This document shows positions 1 through 7,097 of a stretch of 29,808 bases of DNA, in pieces. The DNA comes from UBA5972 sp002430125 (GTDB lineage Bacteria > Pseudomonadota > Alphaproteobacteria > Rhodobacterales > Rhodobacteraceae). Below the pieces are notes generated by a model, which saw only the letters and a program-made list of their open reading frames with translations, ran no database searches and was not told the DNA's origin. The position numbers and the translations under genes are program-made. Location: the NCBI GenBank assembly GCA_937892915.1, contig CALBIC010000015.1, positions 1 through 29,808 on the forward strand, given 5' to 3'. Positions within the stretch are counted from its first letter, which is position 1. Every line of letters starts with the position of its first letter.

Positions 1-256
1 AATTTGCAATATCTAGCTTAACCCCATCACGCCAAATATTTTGAGAATTTTCTTTAAGCCCTATATTTTTTTCATAGTTACTTTTGCCCTCAATTTTGAT
101 CATTGAGATTCGGTTAAGTAAGGGAAAAGAGCCCTTCTTGGGCCATTGATAATTTTTGGATAAACTTTTTAGGCCAAGGCCCTCAAAACAACCTTTCCCA
201 TCAAAGTATAGGCTCAAGCTTTTAATCAATTTATCATTCAAATTTAATGGCTTCAT
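1..256 (-). CDS. AT-rich hypothetical protein, C-terminus beyond window edge
   Basis: An ATG at 254-256 (minus strand) opens a frame with 85 codons and no stop up to the window edge, so the gene is partial. An in-frame TAA lies about 20 bases upstream of the ATG, and a GGGGA stretch about 10 bases upstream could be a ribosome binding site. The product begins MKPLNLNDKLIKSLSLYF and is rich in Lys, Asn, Ile, Leu and Ser; I do not recognise a family. Base composition is strikingly AT-rich, with A/T-ending codons, unlike every other gene in the window, which suggests recent acquisition. It lies just downstream, on the same strand, of an Rhs-like remnant, a position where accessory tip, toxin or immunity genes are often found. 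That link is inference only; an open frame this long in AT-rich DNA is unlikely but not impossible by chance. Confidence 0.5.
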   Translation of the reverse strand, partial: MKPLNLNDKLIKSLSLYFDGKGCFEGLGLKSLSKNYQWPKKGSFPLLNRISMIKIEGKSNYEKNIGLKENSQNIWRDGVKLDIAN

Positions 257-323
257 AATTCTAGGTCCCCAAGATTATAATTGTTCCTGACTGGATAGAT
301 AGATCGCTAAATTTCAACAAGGC

Positions 324-590
324 CTATACCGTTGAAGCCAAATTCCTCACGGTATGTTCCATACGTCTTGAGCAAAGCTGCTCCGGTGCTGAGGCGCTGG
401 CGTTGGCGGTTTCGGTCAGCTTGCCAAACGGGCGGTAGTTTGAGTTGACCTGCCATTTGCCCAGATCAGCAGCAACCGCTGTTCCGACCGAGGTCGTAGT
501 GACCGAGTTCAACTGATCGCGGTACAGGTAAGATACTTGGAAAAATACCCGCATTGATACTTGGCGCGACGCCCCAGTTCCATCCTCTTA
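324..590 (-). pseudogene. Rhs/YD-repeat core-like remnant, frameshifted
   Basis: A minus-strand frame is open from about 590 to 324. Its first possible ATG is at 554, and a stop (TAA) precedes codon 588. It encodes SYLYRDQLNSVTTTSVG followed about 20 residues later by YRPFGKLTET. This resembles the Rhs core pattern (YLHRDHLGSV... then YDPFG...) found near the end of Rhs/YD-repeat proteins. After about position 390 the match is lost in this frame. A neighbouring frame then reads TYREEFGFNGI before a stop, similar to the next Rhs element (YGFTGE), which points to a frameshift followed by truncation. Intact Rhs proteins exceed 1000 residues, so this is at most a short relic. No start, export signal or upstream repeats are visible. 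The Rhs assignment comes from pattern memory and is moderate; the fragment could belong to another repeat-rich secreted protein. Confidence 0.45.
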
Positions 591-606
591 CAGGGCTCTT
601 AAACAC

Positions 607-1602
607 TCAGCCCCTCAGCGCATCCATCACCTGTTCTGCGGCGCGTTCCGGGCTGATTTCGCCTGATTTCACCCGCGCTTGCAGGGTTTTGCGCAGGGCT
701 TTGATGCCCGCATCTGCGTCAAGGCGGGCGAGCACTGCCTGGCGGATTTCGTCTTCGAACCAGATTTCGGATTGCCGGGCGCGGTTCTGCGACCAGAAAC
801 CTTCGGCACGACGCCAGTTGACCAGTGTTTCGATTTCGCCCCATGCCTTTTCCAACCCCTCGCTGGTCACGGCTGAAACCGGCATAGCCTTTGGAAAGTC
901 CCCCGGATCTTGCGGGCGCTTTCGCATCAGACGTAGCGCTCCGGCATAATCGGCGCAGGTGCGCATGGCTTGGGATTTCAACTCGCCGTCGGCCTTGTTC
1001 ACCAGGATCAGATCGGCGATTTCCATGATGCCGCGTTTGACGCCTTGTAATTCGTCGCCACCGGCCGGCGCGAGCAACAGAACAAACACATCTGCCATAT
1101 CTGCGACCATGGTTTCTGACTGGCCGACGCCGACGGTTTCAATCAGAATCACGTCAAAGCCAGCGCCCTCGCACAGCGCAATCGCTTCACGGGTGCGCCG
1201 GGCCACGCCGCCCAGAACCGTGCGGCTGGGCGAAGGGCGGATAAACGCATTGGCCTCGCGGCTGAGACGATCCATCCTTGTTTTGTCGCCCAGTATCGAC
1301 CCACCCGAGAGGGTAGAACTTGGATCGACCGCCAGAACCGCAACTTTCAGGCCCTTGCCGATTAACATCATGCCAAGTGCCTCGGTGAAGGTTGATTTAC
1401 CGACACCCGGCGTGCCTGACAGGCCAATCCGCAACGCCTGTTTCGGGGCGTCCTTGCGCAAGATTTCAAGCAATTCTACCGCCGCGACACGGTGATCCGC
1501 ACGTGTGCTTTCGACCAACGTGATCCCGCGCGCCAAGGCACGCCGCTGACCGGCACGGATTTCGCTGGCAAGTTGCGCGGTTTCTGACACAAGTGGCTCC
1601 AC
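607..1602 (-). CDS. meaB: Methylmalonyl-CoA mutase-associated GTPase MeaB
   Basis: This is a G3E-family P-loop GTPase of 331 residues, the usual length for MeaB/ArgK. MeaB chaperones adenosylcobalamin-dependent methylmalonyl-CoA mutase: it gates cofactor loading and protects the mutase from inactivation, in the cytoplasm. Visible motifs are a Walker A GTPGVGKS at residues 63-70, a conserved AVDPSS near 91-96, the ETVGVGQSE switch/Walker B segment at 155-163, and the base-recognition NKAD at 202-205. The ATG at 1602 fits the family N-terminus. It is transcribed away from the DUF2235 gene across a 135-base gap. No mutase subunit gene is present in this window, so the partner must be encoded elsewhere. 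The family assignment is firm. Older names for such proteins (ArgK, LAO transport ATPase) are misleading. Confidence 0.95.
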   Translation of the reverse strand: MEPLVSETAQLASEIRAGQRRALARGITLVESTRADHRVAAVELLEILRKDAPKQALRIGLSGTPGVGKSTFTEALGMMLIGKGLKVAVLAVDPSSTLSGGSILGDKTRMDRLSREANAFIRPSPSRTVLGGVARRTREAIALCEGAGFDVILIETVGVGQSETMVADMADVFVLLLAPAGGDELQGVKRGIMEIADLILVNKADGELKSQAMRTCADYAGALRLMRKRPQDPGDFPKAMPVSAVTSEGLEKAWGEIETLVNWRRAEGFWSQNRARQSEIWFEDEIRQAVLARLDADAGIKALRKTLQARVKSGEISPERAAEQVMDALRG

Positions 1603-1737
1603 TGCTGAGGTAAACCTGCTGCGTTTTGCGGTTTTGTGCGGGTTTTGTCCAGCGTCGCATTTATCAAATCAGGCGACAATGCTATCAGCGGCTGCTATTC
1701 ATTCCGAATATTCGCGCGGGTCTTGCAAGGAAGTTCA

Positions 1738-2946
1738 ATGAAACGTATTGCCATTTTCTGCGACGGGACCTGGAGCGAAGCCGACGCGAAACACCCGACA
1801 AATGTCTATATGTTATCGCGTGAAGTGGCAGCGGTGGCTTCCGGGAACATCAAACAGGAAGTGCTTTATTTTGCCGGAGTGGGCACCGGGCGCGGGCCGG
1901 ATTGGTTAAGCCAAAAGATCGACAAGATCGGCGGCGGCGCGTTTGGCTGGGGGCTTATGGCCAACGTGGTCGAGGCTTACGAAAGCCTTGCCAAAATCTA
2001 TCGACCCGGCGACCACATCTATATTTTCGGCTTTTCACGGGGGGCCTTTACAGCAAGGTCACTGGCCGGATTGATCCGGTCAAGCAACATCCCACCCAAG
2101 GACGGGCTTGAACAGGTCGACGCGGCCGTCAAACGCTACAAATCGAAAGACGCAACCACGCATCCCCGCGCGGATGAAAGCTTTGCCTATCGGTACAGCG
2201 TCAATCCCGCTTTGATTACCGAACCACGTGAAAACGACTGGCGGCGCAAGAATAAACTGCCCGAAGGCACCTTGATCAGCACCCGTTACATTGGCGTTTG
2301 GGATACGGTCGGGGCCTTGGGTATTCCGTCGGTCTTCGGAGATCTGGCAAAGTTGTGGAACAGCAAGTACCAGTTTCACGATACCGATCTCTCAAGCTCG
2401 ATCCATGCAGCGCGACATGCTGTTTCAGTGGATGAAAAGCGACGCACGTTTGTGCCGACTTTGTGGCAAAACCTGCCAAGGTTGAACAAAGGGCTGAGCC
2501 AGTCAAACCACCGCTACCTTGAACAATGGTTTGCCGGGGATCACAACAGTGTTGGCGGTGGCGGCGACATCAAAGGGCTGTCCAACAGCGCGTTTTTGTG
2601 GATTGCTGAAGGGGCCGAAAAGGATGGCCTCGATTTCAGACCGGGTGTTATGCCCCACTATCGCAAAGGCGTTGACGTGCAGGCATCGTTATACGCTGAT
2701 GTTGATTATAAGACCAATTTCTTCAAGCGTCTGGCTGGTCTGGGCGAGCGCGACCGCGAAGGTCCCATCGACATGAACGACGTTTCGAAAGCCGCCCAAG
2801 ATCGCTGGGCCACAGCAAATCCGCCTTATCGACCGGTGCCGTTGAACTGTGTGGCGGCGCAAATGAAACCGCTGGGCGGGCGCGCAGGTTGCGACTGCAC
2901 TTCCAAATGCAAGCGGCTGAGTGCTAAGGAGGCCTTATCGCCCTAA
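1738..2946 (+). CDS. DUF2235 family alpha/beta hydrolase (Tle1-like fold)
   Basis: The 402-residue product belongs to DUF2235, which includes type VI secretion phospholipase effectors (Tle1) and many standalone proteins of unknown role. The N-terminus MKRIAIFCDGTW is the family signature. The nucleophile elbow GFSRGA is at residues 98-103 (Ser100), a likely catalytic Asp lies in VWDTVG (D189), and a likely His lies in GDHNSVGGG (H269). The triad therefore looks complete. I chose the ATG at 1738 because an AAGGAAG ribosome binding site sits about 5 bases upstream and the family motif begins there; longer in-frame starts at 1636 lack support. No signal peptide, PAAR, VgrG or immunity partner is visible nearby, so a secreted-effector role is not supported by context. 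The Cys-rich tail (GCDCTSKC) is unusual. Substrate is unknown. Confidence 0.88.
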   Translation: MKRIAIFCDGTWSEADAKHPTNVYMLSREVAAVASGNIKQEVLYFAGVGTGRGPDWLSQKIDKIGGGAFGWGLMANVVEAYESLAKIYRPGDHIYIFGFSRGAFTARSLAGLIRSSNIPPKDGLEQVDAAVKRYKSKDATTHPRADESFAYRYSVNPALITEPRENDWRRKNKLPEGTLISTRYIGVWDTVGALGIPSVFGDLAKLWNSKYQFHDTDLSSSIHAARHAVSVDEKRRTFVPTLWQNLPRLNKGLSQSNHRYLEQWFAGDHNSVGGGGDIKGLSNSAFLWIAEGAEKDGLDFRPGVMPHYRKGVDVQASLYADVDYKTNFFKRLAGLGERDREGPIDMNDVSKAAQDRWATANPPYRPVPLNCVAAQMKPLGGRAGCDCTSKCKRLSAKEALSP

Positions 2947-2980
2947 CCCCGGATATCCGGCCTAAACCGCCAAGGCCCCT

Positions 2981-5452
2981 TTGACGAACGCCCTTCCCAT
3001 TGACGACGCTTTACCTGCGCTTTTGGCAGCCCTGACCGATCGGCGTCAGGCGGTTCTGCAAGCACCGCCCGGGGCGGGCAAGACGACGCGTGTGCCTTTG
3101 GCGATGCTGGAGGCCGGGCTTGTTGACGGCAAGATCGTGATGCTTGAACCAAGACGGCTGGCAACCCGTGCGGCGGCTGAACGCATGGCCGACACGCTGG
3201 GCGAGACGGTTGGGCAAACCGTTGGTTATCGGATCAAGGGTGAAAGCAAAACCTCGGCTGCAACGCGGATCGAGGTTGTGACCGAAGGTATTCTGACCCG
3301 TATGATCCAGTCTGATCCCGATCTGCCGGGTGTTGGCGCTGTGATCTTTGACGAGTTCCATGAACGCTCGCTTAACGGCGATCTGGGGCTGGCCCTGTGT
3401 CTGGAGATCCGCGCGGCCCTGCGTCCTGATCTGATGTTGCTGGTTATGTCCGCCACGCTGGATGCGGCCCCGGTGGCGGTCTTGATGGGGGATGCGCCGG
3501 TGATTACCTCGCACGGGCGGGCCTTTCCGGTTGAAACCCGTTGGCTTGATCGTCCTTGGGCCAGCGCTGGCGAACGCGGCCCGCAATTTGAAGCCGCTAT
3601 GGCCGATCTGATCAGTCAGGCTCTGCGCGAAACCAGTGGCGGGGTGTTGGCCTTTCTGCCCGGCGAAGGCGAAATCCGGCGGGTTGAAAGCCTGTTACGG
3701 TCAAATCTACCGCAAGGCACCAGTCTGCACCCTTTGTTTGGGGCGCTTGATTTCAAGGCCCAACGCGCGGCGATTGCACCGGCCGTGCAGGGGCGCAAAG
3801 TGGTTTTGGCAACATCAATCGCGGAAACCTCGCTGACCATCGAAGACGTTCGGGTCGTGGTCGATGGCGGTCGAGCAAGACGGGCACGGTTCGATCCGGC
3901 CTCGGGCATGTCGCGTCTGGTGACCGAACGGGTCACGCGGGCCGAGGCGACGCAAAGACAAGGCCGCGCAGGCAGGATAGCTGCCGGGATTTGTTACCGG
4001 CTGTGGACCAAGGGCGAAGAGGGTGCGTTGGCCGCATTTCCGCCTGCGGAAATCGAGGCGGCCGATTTGGCGCCGCTGGTTTTGGAAACCGCATTATGGG
4101 GCGCACGCGATCCTGCCAGCCTGCAGTTTTTGACCCCCCCCAATGGCGGGTCGGTAACCGAAGCACGCAACCTTTTACGCAATCTTGAAGCCCTTGATGA
4201 CAGTGGTGCAATCACACTGCATGGCCGCGCGATGGCTGCCCTGCCCCTGCACCCGCGTCTTGCGCATATGGTGCTGAAAGGCGGGCATGATGCGCCGAAA
4301 CTCGGGGCTTTGCTGGCTGAACGCGATATTCTTGAAAATGGCAGTCCCGTCGACCTTACCCTCCGGATGGAGGCGCTGGCGGACCCGCAGCGCTTTAAAT
4401 CACAAACGCCTTACCGGTTGAACCATGCCGTTTTGGCGCGCGTCCAGTTGGAGGTTAAGCGCCTGAAACCTGTCGGCGCCCACCGTCTTTCTGTAGGCGC
4501 GATGGCAGCACTCGCCTATCCAGACCGCGTCGGCCTCAGGCGCAAGGGCGACGCGCCACGTTATGTTTTATCCGGCGGCAAGGGCGCAATTTTACGCGGC
4601 GATGATCCAATGGCCAACCAGCGCCTGATTGTCGCCACCGATCTTGATGGCGACACGCGCGAGGCGAAAATCCGCGCTGCCGCCCCAATAACCGAAGCTG
4701 AATTGCGCGAGGCCTTCGCGGCCCAGATAAGGCGGGAAAACCTGTGCGACTGGTCGCGCCGTGACCGGGCAGTGCAGCCGGTCAGCCGCGAGACCCTTGG
4801 CGCTTTGGTGTTGTCGCAACAGGTCTGGCAGGATTGCCCGGCGGACCAGATTGCCGCAGCAATGATCACCGGCATTCGCGACCTTGGCTATGATTTTCTG
4901 CCGTTCTCAAGCCCTGCCCGTCTGTGGCTCGCACGGGTTGAGTGGCTGCGTGCGCGGGGCACCGATTTGCCGGATTGTTCGCCTGACGCCCTGCTTGCCG
5001 ACCTTGACAGCTGGCTTGCGCCCTATCTTGGGACTTGCCGCCGCCCGGATGATCTAAAGCGGGTTGATCTGACCGCCGCCGTGAAATCCCGCCTGAGTTA
5101 TGCTGACAACCAAACACTCGACCGGCTTGCGCCTGCTGCAATTACTGCGCCGACCGGCACCGGTCTTCCGATTGACTACAGCAAAGACCAACCAACAATT
5201 GCTGTGCGCTTGCAGGAACTGTTCGGCCTGACTGTTCATCCGACTGTCGGCCCCGACCGCTTGCCGTTGTTGATCGACCTGTTGTCACCTGCCCGCCGAC
5301 CGGTTCAGACCACCGCAGATCTGCCGGGGTTCTGGCAAAGTTCGTATGCGGATGTGCGCAAAGACATGCGCGGTCGCTACCCTCGGCATCCGTGGCCCGA
5401 GGACCCAACCGAGGCCGCGCCGACCACGCGGGTCAAACCAAAAGGCACTTAG
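2981..5452 (+). CDS. hrpB: ATP-dependent RNA helicase HrpB
   Basis: This is an 823-residue DEAH-box helicase of the HrpB family, near the usual 800-840. Visible motifs are the Walker A APPGAGKT at 28-35, DEFHER at 124-129, SATLD at 157-161, and the motif VI QRQGRAGR at 325-332. Helicase-associated domains follow, then the HrpB-specific C-terminus (FWQSSYADVRKDMRGRYPRHPWP). The start appears to be TTG at 2981: it yields the family-typical N-terminus MTNALPIDDALPALLAAL, and the first in-frame ATG would cut into the helicase core just after Walker A. The ribosome binding site is weak. It lies 34 bases after the DUF2235 stop and may be co-transcribed with it. The in vivo role of HrpB is poorly defined and the gene is usually dispensable. 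Family assignment is firm; the start is likely. Confidence 0.95.
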   Translation: MTNALPIDDALPALLAALTDRRQAVLQAPPGAGKTTRVPLAMLEAGLVDGKIVMLEPRRLATRAAAERMADTLGETVGQTVGYRIKGESKTSAATRIEVVTEGILTRMIQSDPDLPGVGAVIFDEFHERSLNGDLGLALCLEIRAALRPDLMLLVMSATLDAAPVAVLMGDAPVITSHGRAFPVETRWLDRPWASAGERGPQFEAAMADLISQALRETSGGVLAFLPGEGEIRRVESLLRSNLPQGTSLHPLFGALDFKAQRAAIAPAVQGRKVVLATSIAETSLTIEDVRVVVDGGRARRARFDPASGMSRLVTERVTRAEATQRQGRAGRIAAGICYRLWTKGEEGALAAFPPAEIEAADLAPLVLETALWGARDPASLQFLTPPNGGSVTEARNLLRNLEALDDSGAITLHGRAMAALPLHPRLAHMVLKGGHDAPKLGALLAERDILENGSPVDLTLRMEALADPQRFKSQTPYRLNHAVLARVQLEVKRLKPVGAHRLSVGAMAALAYPDRVGLRRKGDAPRYVLSGGKGAILRGDDPMANQRLIVATDLDGDTREAKIRAAAPITEAELREAFAAQIRRENLCDWSRRDRAVQPVSRETLGALVLSQQVWQDCPADQIAAAMITGIRDLGYDFLPFSSPARLWLARVEWLRARGTDLPDCSPDALLADLDSWLAPYLGTCRRPDDLKRVDLTAAVKSRLSYADNQTLDRLAPAAITAPTGTGLPIDYSKDQPTIAVRLQELFGLTVHPTVGPDRLPLLIDLLSPARRPVQTTADLPGFWQSSYADVRKDMRGRYPRHPWPEDPTEAAPTTRVKPKGT

Positions 5453-5466
5453 CCTCTTTCTTTTTC

Positions 5467-5488
5467 AAATGTCCCCGCCGGAGGCTCC
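5467..5488 (+). repeat. 22-bp dispersed intergenic repeat, copy 1
   Basis: The 22-base segment, with core TCCCCGCCGGAGGCTCC, recurs in inverse orientation at 26068-26089 with a single mismatch. It lies between the convergent ends of hrpB and the glycosyltransferase gene. I recognise this GC-rich motif from intergenic regions of Rhodobacterales genomes; a genome-wide count would be needed to establish that here. Confidence 0.6.
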
Positions 5489-5502
5489 TTTCCGAAGGGC
5501 AG

Positions 5503-6189
5503 TCACTTGCGTTGATATTCACGCGCCAACCGTTCTGGCGACACTCCGGCGAAATACAGTGCCAAAGCCCAAAGGTTTCGCGCACCGCGCCGCAGCCAGC
5601 CCTGCTGTTGATACCGCGCTGCCGAGGTTTGCGCGACCGCTGGCAAGGCGCATAGGTAACCGCGAAGCTGACGTGCAATTGCGACGTCTTCCATCAAAGA
5701 TATATCCCGAAAACCGCCGCTTGCTCGGTACAGCCCACGCGGGATCAACAGACCCTGATCACCATAAGGCAACCCAAACGCCCGGGCCCGGAAATTGGCC
5801 CATCCGGCAACCACAGCCGGTGCCAAGCCGTTCGCGCGAAAGGCCAGCCGGAAATATCCAGCCTTTTCGGGCTGCGTCAAAAGATGCGTCAGAACGGCTC
5901 TTGTCCAGCCATCCGTCAAAACCGTGTCGGCATGCAAAAACAACAGCCAATCGCCGGACGCGGCACCCGCGCCGCGCGCCAGTTGCCCACCTCGGCCCGC
6001 TGGCCCGACAACCAACGTCGCGCCAAGTTCCGCGGCCAATGCTGCAATGTCATCCGCTGAACCACCGTCGCTGATGATCAACTCGCGGATCAGACCGGCC
6101 TCAAGCCCTTCAAACAGCGCTACAGTGCACTCCGGCAGGTCGTGGGCTGCATTCAATGTCGGGATGACAACGCTGATCGGCGCGCGCAT
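5503..6189 (-). CDS. TIGR04283-like family 2 glycosyltransferase
   Basis: The 228-residue GT-A fold enzyme begins ISVVIPTLNAAHDLPE, typical of family 2 glycosyltransferases. It carries IISDGGSADD near residues 39-48 and the nucleotide-sugar/metal motif LFLHADT near 83-89. The later GDQGLLIPRGLY and SLMEDVAIARQLR segments match the TIGR04283 subgroup, which is sometimes linked to arsenosugar synthesis and is often encoded beside a TIGR04282 partner. No such partner or arsenic gene is adjacent here. The protein is cytoplasmic or peripheral, with no clear membrane span. The ATG at 6189 has GGAGG about 5 bases upstream. It is divergent from ygfZ and convergent with hrpB. The fold is firm; acceptor and product are unknown. 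Confidence 0.85.
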   Translation of the reverse strand: MRAPISVVIPTLNAAHDLPECTVALFEGLEAGLIRELIISDGGSADDIAALAAELGATLVVGPAGRGGQLARGAGAASGDWLLFLHADTVLTDGWTRAVLTHLLTQPEKAGYFRLAFRANGLAPAVVAGWANFRARAFGLPYGDQGLLIPRGLYRASGGFRDISLMEDVAIARQLRGYLCALPAVAQTSAARYQQQGWLRRGARNLWALALYFAGVSPERLAREYQRK

Positions 6190-6281
6190 ATGGCCTCCTT
6201 GGGCGGAATGATTTTCTATACCCCCTGTATCTGCGCGACGCGACCGCTATATTGACCCTGAACAGGATGCAGGAGACGCAG

Positions 6282-7046
6282 GTGACAACCGATCAAAACA
6301 ACGACCGTACCGTGCTGGAAATTACCGGCGAGGATCGGGTGAAATTCCTGCAGGACCTTGTGACCAATGATCTGGGCCGGATGGCGGACGGGCTGGTTTA
6401 CGCGGCTTTGCTGTCGCCGCAGGGCAAATACTTGTTTGATTTTTTCGTCTTCGCGCGGGGCGCTACGATTTACATTGATGTGGCGTCAGATCGCGCTACT
6501 GCCTTGGCACAACGCCTGACAATGTACCGCCTGCGCGCCAAAGTCGGTATTGCGGCCAGTGATTTGCTGGTCAGCCGGGGGCTTGGCACACCGCCCAGTG
6601 ATGCGATGCCTGACCCGCGACATCCGGCACTTGGCTGGCGGCTTTATTCTGAAACTTTGCATCCGGTTGAAGCAGTCGACTGGAACGCCATCCGCGTGGC
6701 GCATCTGATCCCCGAAACGGGCATCGAACTGGTGGCGGATGACAGCTATATCCTTGAGATGGGGTTCGAGCGGCTGAGCGGCGTTGATTTCCGCAAGGGC
6801 TGCTATGTCGGGCAGGAAGTCACCGCGCGGATGAAGCACAAGACCGAGCTGCGCAAAGGCTTGGCACGGGTGGTTCTGGACGGACCAGCCGAGGCTGGCA
6901 CTGACATCAACATGGGTGGCAAAGTGATCGGCCGGCTGCACACGGTCTCCGGCGATCAGGCCATGGCGTACCTGCGGTTTGATCAGGCTGGCGACGGGAT
7001 GCTTGCCGGTAAGGCTGGGGTGCGGATCGACAGCGCCGAGGCTTGA
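6282..7046 (+). CDS. ygfZ: Folate-binding protein YgfZ (GcvT-like)
   Basis: The 254-residue product is a YgfZ/IBA57-type tetrahydrofolate-binding protein, which supports assembly or repair of certain iron-sulfur enzymes, including the MiaB tRNA methylthiotransferase in Escherichia coli. The diagnostic motif KGCYVGQE is at residues 172-179, with the redox-important Cys174 present, followed by TARMKHKTELRKG. The N-terminal GcvT-like region (GEDRVKFLQDLVTND) is also typical. I chose GTG at 6282 because AGGAGA at 6271-6276 is ideally spaced; the upstream in-frame TTG (6252) and ATG (6267) lack this. It reads away from the glycosyltransferase gene, with about 90 bases between the starts, and the TPR gene follows after about 50 bases. 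Assignment is firm. Confidence 0.93.
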   Translation: MTTDQNNDRTVLEITGEDRVKFLQDLVTNDLGRMADGLVYAALLSPQGKYLFDFFVFARGATIYIDVASDRATALAQRLTMYRLRAKVGIAASDLLVSRGLGTPPSDAMPDPRHPALGWRLYSETLHPVEAVDWNAIRVAHLIPETGIELVADDSYILEMGFERLSGVDFRKGCYVGQEVTARMKHKTELRKGLARVVLDGPAEAGTDINMGGKVIGRLHTVSGDQAMAYLRFDQAGDGMLAGKAGVRIDSAEA

Positions 7047-7097
7047 CCAACGGTTAAAACCGCAGCATCGTGATCTTATAGGTTGAAAAGGATTACG

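Noticed and set aside
554..949. 131-residue plus-strand frame and similar frames opposite meaB
   Set aside because: Antisense to a clear MeaB coding sequence, without any recognisable domain.
1738..2946. DUF2235 gene and Rhs-like fragment as parts of one T6SS effector locus
   Set aside because: They are on opposite strands and separated by meaB, and no VgrG, PAAR or structural T6SS gene is present.
5346..6074. 242-residue plus-strand frame between hrpB and the glycosyltransferase
   Set aside because: It overlaps the hrpB end and lies antisense to a recognisable glycosyltransferase; low-complexity Arg/Pro-rich product typical of a GC-rich shadow.
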